11,047 nucleotides of DNA, from contig JBDTAX010000053.1 in assembly GCA_039924425.1 (NCBI GenBank), positions 1-11,047 of the forward strand. Reading direction: 5' to 3'. The translations under genes were made by a program, and so were the position numbers. Positions 5,556 through 11,047 of the stretch are shown in pieces (within the stretch, counting starts at the first letter, position 1; every line of letters begins with the position of its first letter). The notes under the pieces are model-generated. The model was not told where the DNA came from, ran no database searches, and was given only the letters and a program-made list of their open reading frames with translations. This DNA comes from GCA-003244245 sp039924425 (GTDB taxonomy: Bacteria > Actinomycetota > Actinomycetes > Mycobacteriales > Pseudonocardiaceae).

Positions 5556-6923
5556 ATGTCTTTTTCAGTCGACGTTTCCAATTCATTGGCGCAAGCCCCG
5601 TTGAGCGCACTCGGGGGCGCCGCTCCGGCCGCCCTCGCCCCGCGATCGGTCAGTGGCGACCGGCTCCGCAAACTCGTCCTCGACCGTACCGGCGACCTGG
5701 ACCTGGCCCATCACGTTCGGGTAGTGTCCCAGGTTTTGCCGTTCAAGGTCAGCAGCTACGTGGTCGACGAGTTGATCGACTGGGACCGCGCGCCCGAGGA
5801 CCCCATCTACCAGCTGACCTTTCCGCACCGGGACATGCTCGAGGTCGAGCACTTCGCGCTGATCGAGCGAGCGTTGCTGCGCGGTGATCGAGCGGCTTTG
5901 CGCCAGGCCGTCGACAGGGTGCGAGACGGGCTGAACCCGCACCCCGGTGATCAGCTGAGCATGAACGTCCCGCAAGATGTCGAGCTCGACGGCTGGGGCA
6001 TGCAGCACAAGTACCGCGAAACGCTGCTGGTGTTCCCGCGCCAGGGGCAGACCTGCCACAGTTACTGCGGCTACTGCTTCCGGTGGGCGCAGTTCGTGGA
6101 CCGGCCGGACCTCAAGCTGGCGGTGTCCGGACCGGGGGCGATGACCGCGTATCTGGACGGGCACCCGGAGATCACCGACGTGCTGATGACCGGGGGCGAC
6201 CCACTGGTCATGCGCACCGACCTGCTTGCCAGCTACCTGGAGCCGCTGCTCGAACCGGGCCGCGAGCACGTCGAGACCATCCGGATCGGCACCAAGGCGG
6301 TGTCTTACTGGCCGTACCGGCTGCTGTCCGGGCCCGACGCCGACGACCTGCTACGACTGCTGGAACGTCTGGTCGCCGCGGGCAAGCACGTCGCGATGAT
6401 GCTGCACCTGTCGCACTCGGCCGAGCTGGGGACCGACGCGGCCCGCACCGCGCTGTCCCGGCTGGCCGCGACCGGCGCGGTGCTGCGGGCACAGGCCCCC
6501 GTTGTCCGGCACGTCAACGACGACCAGCGGGTGTGGGCGCAGCTATGGCAGGCCGAGGTGCGCAACGCCGTCGTGCCCTATTACATGTTCGTCGAGCGGG
6601 ACACCGGCGCGCGGCGCTACTTCGGGCTGCCGATCGCCCGGGCACTGGAGATCTACCGCGGTGCGCTGCGGCAGGTTTCCGGCCTCGGCCGGACCGCGCG
6701 TGGCCCGGTGATGTCCGCGTCACCGGGCAAGGTTGTCATTGACGGCGTGGTCGACCTCGACGGCGGGGCGGCGTTCGCGCTGCGCTTCCTGCAGGCGCGC
6801 CAGCCGGAGCTGGTCGGCCGGCCGTTCTTCGCGGCCTACGACCCGCACGCCGAGTGGTGGGACGATCTGCGCCCTTACAGCCCGCGAGACCGCGAGTTCT
6901 TCGGCCTGCCCGGGGCCTCATGA
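5556..6923 (+). CDS. KamA-family radical SAM / PLP aminomutase-like enzyme
   Basis: A 455-residue cytosolic protein resembling lysine 2,3-aminomutase along its whole length. The [4Fe-4S]/SAM motif CxxxCxxC is at Cys167, Cys171 and Cys174 (CHSYCGYC), preceded by KYRETLLVFPRQ. GGDPL is at 213-217. The PLP-binding lysine is probably Lys392 in SASPGKVV. Compared by eye with clostridial lysine 2,3-aminomutase, the two aspartates that hold the substrate's terminal amino group look absent: Arg348 (FVERDTG) takes one place, and Val385/Met386 the other. The substrate is therefore probably not lysine; an acidic or otherwise different amino acid fits better (inference). The first 35 residues are Ala/Ser-rich and poorly conserved. 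It is separated by 35 nt from a candidate peptide gene and converges on the toxin-antitoxin pair. Fold and cofactors are sure, reaction unknown. Confidence 0.9.
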   Translation: MSFSVDVSNSLAQAPLSALGGAAPAALAPRSVSGDRLRKLVLDRTGDLDLAHHVRVVSQVLPFKVSSYVVDELIDWDRAPEDPIYQLTFPHRDMLEVEHFALIERALLRGDRAALRQAVDRVRDGLNPHPGDQLSMNVPQDVELDGWGMQHKYRETLLVFPRQGQTCHSYCGYCFRWAQFVDRPDLKLAVSGPGAMTAYLDGHPEITDVLMTGGDPLVMRTDLLASYLEPLLEPGREHVETIRIGTKAVSYWPYRLLSGPDADDLLRLLERLVAAGKHVAMMLHLSHSAELGTDAARTALSRLAATGAVLRAQAPVVRHVNDDQRVWAQLWQAEVRNAVVPYYMFVERDTGARRYFGLPIARALEIYRGALRQVSGLGRTARGPVMSASPGKVVIDGVVDLDGGAAFALRFLQARQPELVGRPFFAAYDPHAEWWDDLRPYSPRDREFFGLPGAS

Positions 6924-6958
6924 CGCCGCCTCGGCACCCTCAGCCCCACCGCTCTGTG

Positions 6959-7246
6959 TCAGCGCCGTCGATACACGCTGGAGCGGTGGTCGATGTCGAG
7001 AATCTGGACCGTGCGGCGGTCGAGATCGACGCGATAGATCACGCGATATGTCCCCCGCCGCGCACCCAAGCAACCCGCAAGCGGCCCGACCAAGGGCTTG
7101 CCCACTCGCGGCGGGTCCTCCGCCAACGGCCCGTCAAGAAAATCCAGTACGGCAGCCGCTACCGCCTCCGGCAACCGCTCCGCCAAGGCGCGCCGCGCCG
7201 CCGGCTGGACCCGAACCTCGAACCGGCCGTCCGGGTGGCCGCTCAC
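6959..7246 (-). CDS. RelE/ParE-family toxin
   Basis: A 95-residue basic protein with the RelE fold signature GTYRVIYRVDLDRRTVQILDI followed by DHRSSVYRR at the C-terminus, typical of ribosome-dependent mRNA interferases. Earlier segments also fit: FEVRVQPAARRAL near residue 10 and RVGKPLVGPLAGCLG in the middle. Its ATG overlaps the antitoxin stop by 4 nt (ATGA), the standard arrangement for antitoxin-first translation. Length is normal and no defect is seen. It converges on the radical-SAM gene with only 35 bases between stops and no obvious terminator hairpin there. Confidence 0.92.
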   Translation of the reverse strand: MSGHPDGRFEVRVQPAARRALAERLPEAVAAAVLDFLDGPLAEDPPRVGKPLVGPLAGCLGARRGTYRVIYRVDLDRRTVQILDIDHRSSVYRRR

Positions 7247-7533
7247 GCTCCCGCGCGTCGCCGAGCAAGGTCCGCCCGCAGCTCGGCGACGGTCGTGCCA
7301 GGATCACCGGAATCGAGACTGGCGAGGCTCTCGGCGATCCGTCCGATGGCACCCTCGTCGCTGAGCACCTCCAACGTGATCTCAAGCCCCTCGAGGTCAT
7401 CGATCGACACCAGCACGAACTGCGCCTCGCCGTTACGGGTCACGGTGATCCGCTCGTGCTGCTCACTGACCCGACGCCCCAGCTCGGACAAGCGAGCCTT
7501 GACATCGCTGAGCGGTAACGTGGCTCCGGACAT
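7243..7533 (-). CDS. YefM/Phd-family antitoxin
   Basis: A 96-residue protein whose N-terminal half has the Phd/YefM DNA-binding pattern: LSDVKARLSELGRRV, then ITVTRNGEAQFVLVSIDDLEGL. The acidic C-terminal part (from about residue 55) would wrap and neutralise the RelE-like toxin. It is first in the operon and coupled to the toxin by ATGA. The start is ATG 7533, preceded at 6 nt by a TAAACT box, so the mRNA is probably leaderless. Antitoxins of this family usually repress their own promoter, and a direct repeat lies just upstream. Confidence 0.92.
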   Translation of the reverse strand: MSGATLPLSDVKARLSELGRRVSEQHERITVTRNGEAQFVLVSIDDLEGLEITLEVLSDEGAIGRIAESLASLDSGDPGTTVAELRADLARRRAGA

Positions 7534-7539
7534 GGGCCA

Positions 7540-7572
7540 AGTTTAGCTCAAAGCCGACCAGAATTCCGACCA
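7540..7572 (-). promoter_or_regulatory. Toxin-antitoxin promoter with candidate operator
   Basis: On the minus strand TAAACT (7545-7540) sits 6 nt before the antitoxin ATG. Upstream, TGGTCGG is present twice (7572-7566 and 7560-7554), 12 bp apart around GAATTC-containing sequence, where a -35 region would be. The repeats could be the autoregulatory site of the antitoxin; this is inference. Confidence 0.45.
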
Positions 7573-7662
7573 AAGCAGCAGACCGAACCTCCTGCTGAGT
7601 GACGGCTCTCCGCGCCGGGCTCAACGACCCATACGACGAGGCCGGAAGCGCCGGACGCCATG

Positions 7663-7693
7663 CTCGGTAGAGCCCCTGGCCTGTCCTGCCGAG
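7663..7693 (-). terminator. Possible terminator of the EACC1 operon
   Basis: An imperfect 8-bp stem (7686-7693 with 7663-7670, one mismatch on the minus-strand RNA) with a 15-nt loop lies about 20 nt past the last gene's stop. There is no T-run. The rest of 7573-7713 shows nothing else. Confidence 0.28.
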
Positions 7694-7713
7694 TAATGGT
7701 GATCAGCTGACTG

Positions 7714-8022
7714 TTATCCGGCCTCGGCGGCCTGCGGGACGGTTGAGTTGCCACCTACCCGAGGCTGGGGAACGACCCGGGCAACGGGCTTGTTCTCGGG
7801 CGTCGCTGGCCGGGCGGTGGGGTGTTCGACCAGGGCGAGTACCCGGGAGGCCATGAACCGCGCGGTGCGCACCGGTGTGCCGCCGCGGGTGACCTCGGTG
7901 ACCTCCACGATGCCGCGGCCGTGGGTGATCTCCACCCGCCGACCGTTGCGGGTGGCCTCGATCTCGTAGGTCCGGGTGGTGCCGCCGGCGTCGATGACGA
8001 TCTCGGTGCGATCACCCTTCAT
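7714..8022 (-). CDS. Unknown small protein, third gene of the EACC1-caspase operon
   Basis: A 102-residue protein whose ATG overlaps the caspase-STAND stop (ATGA), so it is translated together with that gene. Residues 1-67 are predicted beta-rich with alternating charged and hydrophobic residues (TEIVIDAGGTTRTYEIEATR, then GRRVEITHGRGIVEVTEVTR). A Pro/Ala/Val-rich, probably disordered tail fills about 68-102. It has no signal peptide or membrane segment. I do not recognise a family. Its place at the end of a conflict-type operon suggests an accessory or regulatory part, or a self-protection factor; no direct evidence supports any of these. Confidence 0.78.
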   Translation of the reverse strand: MKGDRTEIVIDAGGTTRTYEIEATRNGRRVEITHGRGIVEVTEVTRGGTPVRTARFMASRVLALVEHPTARPATPENKPVARVVPQPRVGGNSTVPQAAEAG

Positions 8023-9382
8023 GACTTGCCGCCCTTAATGTGTGTCAGGGTCCGGGCCGGGCGCTGGTCGCCTCGCGGCGAAGAGCGCACCACGGCTTCA
8101 GCCGAACGACCGTCCGCGGTGGCGGAGTGATGTGGACCCGGGGACACAGCGCGCCCGGCCCGGACGACCGGTACAACCACCCATCCACCTCGGACATTCC
8201 CCTCATCAGCGCCCCCGGCGCGTTCCCGCAGCAGTTCCCGGGCCGCCGCGGTGAGCCAGCTCGGGGCATCGGCGAGGTTCCGCGGAACCGCGGGGCAGCA
8301 GCCGGTGGTCGCGGGGAGCTTGGTGGCCAGCTCCCCCAGCGGGTCCCCAGTCGGGGTCAACAGCAGGCGCGGCCAGGTCCGCGAGCCCGCCACCAGTAGC
8401 TCACCCTGGCTCAGGGCGGGCAGCAGACCCGCGCGCAGCAGCGAGGACTTCCCCGAGCCGGACGCACCGACCACGACCACCGGTCCGGGCTGGTCCATCC
8501 GTCGCCTGAGCTGGCGCAGCAAGTCCGCACAGAGACCCTCGCGGCCGCGAAACCACTGCGCCTGAGCGGGACCGAATGCGGCCAGACCCGGATACGGGCA
8601 GAGATCCTCCGCGCGGTTTTCGTCCGGGAAATACGTCGGCTGCTCTCGGGGTTGATAGGCCGGGTTGGTGCACAGCACCAGATCGATGATGGTGCCGCTG
8701 GCCCGCTGCTGAGGCAACGGCAAATTACGCGCCAGCGCCGCGCGCTCCAAAGCGTCGAACACGTACCGGAGGGTGAGCCGCAACGGGGCCTGTGGGTCAC
8801 CCTCAGTGAGCAGGCGGATCAACTCGCCGGTGAACGCGGTATGCGGCTGGCCCACCGGGGCCAGCGCCACCTCATCTCGGGACGCCGCGGCCAGCACATA
8901 CCCGCCGCATACCGCGGCGAAGTCAGCGATCTCCTCGGCGCCCAGCGTCTCCACCGCCCGACCGGAAAAACAGCAGTCCAACACCACGATGACGGCCCGG
9001 GCCCTACTGGCCAGCAACGCCTCCCGAACCGCCGAGTACGCCAGCGCCGTGTGCGTGAGCCGGGTCGGGCGCCGATCAGTCGCCGCTGTCGTCAGATACA
9101 GCTGACCGCTGGGGCTGATCACCCCGTGACCGACGTAGTAGACCAGCAACACCTCGGTGGCCTGCTCCGCTTCCTCGGCCAGCGCGATACCCACCTGAGT
9201 GGGGCTCTCGGGATCCCGCAGCACGCGGAGCTGCTCTGGAGCCACCCCGCACCGCTCCATCAGCGCCTGCCCCAGATCAACCAGCGTGCTCGACACCGCG
9301 GGAACGACAGCAGCCCCGAATCAGGCGCATACGTCCCGGTCCCCACCAGCAGCACCCGGGTCCCCACGCCACTGAGCATCAT
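8019..9382 (-). pseudogene. EACC1-associated caspase fused to a truncated nSTAND NTPase, frameshifted near the 5' end
   Basis: The gene begins at ATG 9382, overlapping the EACC1 stop (TGATG). Its first 26 codons give the caspase strand GTRVLLVGTGTYAP and then break. One missing base near 9303-9307 would restore LLS-VPAVSS and join the main frame, which otherwise can start only at GTG 9296 (425 residues). In that numbering the caspase His is His57 (YYVGHG) and the catalytic Cys is in LDCCFSGR (Cys108/109, probably the second). A typical nSTAND entry, CPYPGLAAFGPAQAQWFRGR (233-252), leads to Walker A GASGSGKSS (277-285). After LLRERAGG (residue 362) the family sequence stops, just before the expected Walker B strand. 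The last 60 or so codons have lower third-position GC and fit no domain, so the NTPase is probably dead or deleted. In this family the NTPase senses a trigger and frees the caspase; here regulation may be lost. Alternatives: assembly error at the 5' break, or translation from GTG 9296. Confidence 0.8.
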
Positions 9383-9768
9383 CACGACTCGCGAGCAGGC
9401 GCCCCGCCAGCGGCATCCTCACGAAGCAGGTCCGACAGCTCGGCGACCAACACTCGCACCGACTCCGGATCAGGCACCCGCTTAGCCGAGAGCTCCACCG
9501 CGCCGCCATCAGGACGGGTCACGCGGCAGATGAGATCACTGGTGCGATAGCGCAACCAGGCCACCACAGCGCTGGCCAACACCACCCCACCTCCCGGCGC
9601 CAACGCGATCTCCACCGCCAGCGGCAACGTCCCCAACCTGCCCGGGTCCGGGGCGGACTCCTTCAGATGCACCCGCCCGCGCAGCTCCTCTTCACCCACC
9701 AGCCACTCGCACAAAGAACGCAACTCACCGCCTGTCCCCGGCCCCTCGACCACCACCACGACATCCAC
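9382..9768 (-). CDS. Effector-associated constant component EACC1
   Basis: A 128-residue protein matching the EACC1 family, the fixed partner of many interchangeable effectors in actinobacterial NTPase conflict systems. The signature is in order: VDVVVVVEGPGTGGELRSLC near the start, EWLVGEEELRGRVHL, a Gly-rich hydrophobic helix (ALAPGGGVVLASAVVAWLR), then a strand pair carrying VTRPDGGAVELSAKRV. GTG 9768 is preferred: it is where the family begins, and GTGGGGGCG lies just upstream. The longer frame to 9858 adds an unrelated Arg/Gly-rich lead. Its stop overlaps the caspase start (TGATG), so the effector is translated with it, and genes 1-3 form one operon. The molecular role of EACC1 is not established; it is thought to act in signal relay or effector assembly. 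Confidence 0.88.
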   Translation of the reverse strand: MDVVVVVEGPGTGGELRSLCEWLVGEEELRGRVHLKESAPDPGRLGTLPLAVEIALAPGGGVVLASAVVAWLRYRTSDLICRVTRPDGGAVELSAKRVPDPESVRVLVAELSDLLREDAAGGAPARES

Positions 9769-9807
9769 AGCGCCCCCACTCGAACGGTTTCCGAGACCCC
9801 AACGAGC

Positions 9808-10485
9808 ATGTCCCGAGTTCCGTGGAACGTCGGTGGCGGCCCGAAGCCGCCCGCACACGATGCCATTGTGCCGGTTCGGTCCGACTTGGCGGTACCGGAA
9901 GTCCGTAGCGATGGCGTGCGTCGTGAACTCGACGCCGCCGATGTTTTGTCGAAGTACTTCGCCTCACGCACCGGCTCCCGGGCCAAACGCCTCGAAGCCG
10001 ACCGGCGCCGCGACACCTTCACCCAGCAGATCCAGGCGCAGGGCAAAACCTCGCACCAGGCCAGCACCGTCGAACAACTAGCCGCTAACGCCGACATCGC
10101 CGCTCACCTCGGCGTCGAGGTCGGCACGCCGGTCGGCGTCCGACGACGCGTCATGTACGCCGACGATGAGCCGTTGCAGCTGGGAGACAGCTACTACCCG
10201 CTGAGCATCGTCCAAGACTCCAAGATCATGAATCCCGCTGATGTCGTGGCAGGAACCGACCAGATACTCGAAGACCTCGGACACACCCCAACCCGCTACG
10301 AAGACGAGATCACCTGGCGGATGCCCACAGCGGAGGAAACAGCGACACTGCGCATGGTCACCGGTATGCCGGTCGGGCGTCTGCTCCGAACCACCTTCGA
10401 CCAGCACGACCGGCCAGTTGAGGTCTACCTCGTAATCCTCCCCGCCGACCGCCACGTTCTCCTCTACGACGTCCCCGCAGACTGA
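9808..10485 (+). CDS. UTRA-domain protein, GntR-type effector domain without a visible DNA-binding part
   Basis: From about 9985 to the stop the product is a clear UTRA ligand-binding domain of the GntR/HutC class: AAHLGVEVGTPVGVRRRVMY, DDEPLQLGDSYYPLSI, then MPTAEE and the closing DRPVEVYLVILPADRHVLLYD. GntR regulators of this kind normally begin with a 65-residue winged helix-turn-helix; none is visible in this frame or in the other plus frames upstream. The 55-odd residues before UTRA have lower third-position GC (about 72 percent by hand count) and look non-coding. The start is therefore uncertain: ATG 9808 is the first that does not overlap EACC1, but GTG 9919 or later is possible. Either a regulator that lost its N-terminus or a stand-alone ligand sensor. 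It is divergent from EACC1 and could have controlled that operon. Confidence 0.65.
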   Translation: MSRVPWNVGGGPKPPAHDAIVPVRSDLAVPEVRSDGVRRELDAADVLSKYFASRTGSRAKRLEADRRRDTFTQQIQAQGKTSHQASTVEQLAANADIAAHLGVEVGTPVGVRRRVMYADDEPLQLGDSYYPLSIVQDSKIMNPADVVAGTDQILEDLGHTPTRYEDEITWRMPTAEETATLRMVTGMPVGRLLRTTFDQHDRPVEVYLVILPADRHVLLYDVPAD

Positions 10486-10501
10486 GAGCGGGGCCGGCCC
10501 G

Positions 10502-10567
10502 CCGCATTCAGCGGGCTCAGCGGGGTAAATGGGGTGCCGATAACCCCGCTGAGCCCGCTGAATGCGG
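10502..10567. terminator. Perfect 25-bp inverted repeat, bidirectional terminator
   Basis: Positions 10502-10526 and 10543-10567 are exact inverted copies around a 16-nt loop. The hairpin lies between two convergent genes, 16 nt after the UTRA stop and 3 nt after the prepilin peptidase stop on the other strand. It lacks a strong T-run, as is common for actinobacterial terminators. It is by far the strongest stem in the window. Confidence 0.9.
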
Positions 10568-10570
10568 GGG

Positions 10571-11047
10571 TCACGGGGGTGGGTGGAGAGTGATGAGGAA
10601 GGCGGCGGTGAGCATGGCGGGGGCGTGGGGGATGTTGGGGTGACCGAGCAGCAGGGCGGGGGCGGCGGCGACGGCGGTTACCAGGCTGGCGGCTAGGACC
10701 GTTAGTAGCAGGGCGGGCCAGGAGGTTGCGGCGGTGAGGGCGCCTAGGGTGCCGGCGAGTTTGACGTCGCCGCCGCCCAAGGCGCCCGGCGCGACCAGGC
10801 GTACCGCGGCGTATCCGCCGGCCCACAGCAACCCACCGGCGGCGCCGCGTGCCAGCAGCCCGGCGTCACCGGCACCGAGCGCGGCGACGACCAGCAGGAC
10901 GGCGACGACTGGATAGGCCGGCAGGGTCAGCGCGTCCGGCAGCCGCCGGGCGATCAGGTCGGCGCTACTCAACAGCACACCGGCCCAGCTCAACAGCAGC
11001 GGAACCGGCCACCACCACACCGGCAGTCCCCGCTCACCGACCACCAC
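10571..11047 (-). CDS. A24 prepilin peptidase (partial, runs off right edge)
   Basis: An integral membrane aspartic protease that trims type IV pilin-like signal peptides for pili or Tad-type systems. The visible 158 residues hold both catalytic aspartates: Asp30 in SADLIARRLPDALTLP and Asp94 in the GGGDVKLAG (GxGD) motif. About five hydrophobic segments are seen (near 12-28, 42-58, 68-86, 107-132 and 142-154). The N-terminus lies beyond the window; the GTG at the edge may or may not be the start, since the visible length fits small actinobacterial members that lack the methylase domain. It ends 3 nt from the shared terminator hairpin. No pilus genes are in view. Confidence 0.85.
   Translation of the reverse strand: MVVGERGLPVWWWPVPLLLSWAGVLLSSADLIARRLPDALTLPAYPVVAVLLVVAALGAGDAGLLARGAAGGLLWAGGYAAVRLVAPGALGGGDVKLAGTLGALTAATSWPALLLTVLAASLVTAVAAAPALLLGHPNIPHAPAMLTAAFLITLHPPP

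Noticed and set aside
8045..8269. Separate small gene in the alternative minus frame at the end of the caspase-STAND gene
   Set aside because: It has higher third-position GC, but no recognisable family and no clear ribosome site; I treat it as the possible old frame of a decayed segment rather than a gene.
9667..9807. Upstream extension of the UTRA gene
   Set aside because: It runs antisense through the 5' part of EACC1 and has no domain; it contains no helix-turn-helix.
9769..9858. Longer start for EACC1
   Set aside because: The added 30 residues are Arg/Gly-rich, unlike the family, and GTG 9768 has a G-rich ribosome site just upstream.

Overview
The window is high-GC, reads tightly packed in every direction, and carries families typical of actinomycetes: an EACC1-linked caspase/STAND operon, TPR proteins with near-identical DNA repeats, small A24 prepilin peptidases, and several start codons that sit 6-7 nt after a TANNNT -10 box (leaderless mRNAs). 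I infer a filamentous actinobacterium, possibly of the Pseudonocardiales; the genus cannot be fixed from sequence alone.

Layout. Positions 1-1110 (minus) hold a ureohydrolase that runs off the left edge. Its leader (about 1163-1262, minus) is an unmistakable guanidine-I (ykkC) riboswitch, which makes the enzyme a probable Ni-dependent guanidine hydrolase (GdmH type) rather than an agmatinase. Divergent from it is a PhzF-family isomerase/epimerase (1349-2209). A plus-strand pair follows: a P-loop NTPase broken by a frameshift near 3075 (2238-3556), and a coupled TPR protein whose repeat array stops abruptly (3553-4407). Next are a FabG-like SDR (4504-5244), a 58-codon candidate peptide gene (5344-5520) in an AT-richer patch, and a KamA-like radical-SAM/PLP enzyme (5556-6923).

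The rest is mostly minus strand. 6959-7533 is a YefM/Phd-RelE toxin-antitoxin pair with its own leaderless promoter and a direct-repeat operator candidate. 7714-9768 is a three-gene coupled operon in the order EACC1 (9382-9768), caspase-nSTAND (8019-9382), unknown small protein (7714-8022). The caspase gene has a one-base frameshift near its 5' end, and its NTPase part is cut off before the Walker B strand, although the caspase His/Cys dyad is intact. On the plus strand, 9808-10485 encodes a UTRA ligand-binding domain with no recognisable GntR helix-turn-helix. It ends at a perfect 25-bp hairpin shared with a convergent prepilin peptidase (10571-11047, partial).

The main themes are riboswitch-controlled guanidine use, two NTPase-based conflict-type modules that both look damaged, a toxin-antitoxin pair, and an orphan radical-SAM enzyme that may be paired with a small peptide. 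Several single-base breaks in one 11-kb window mean either real decay of defence genes or base errors in the assembly; reads would decide.
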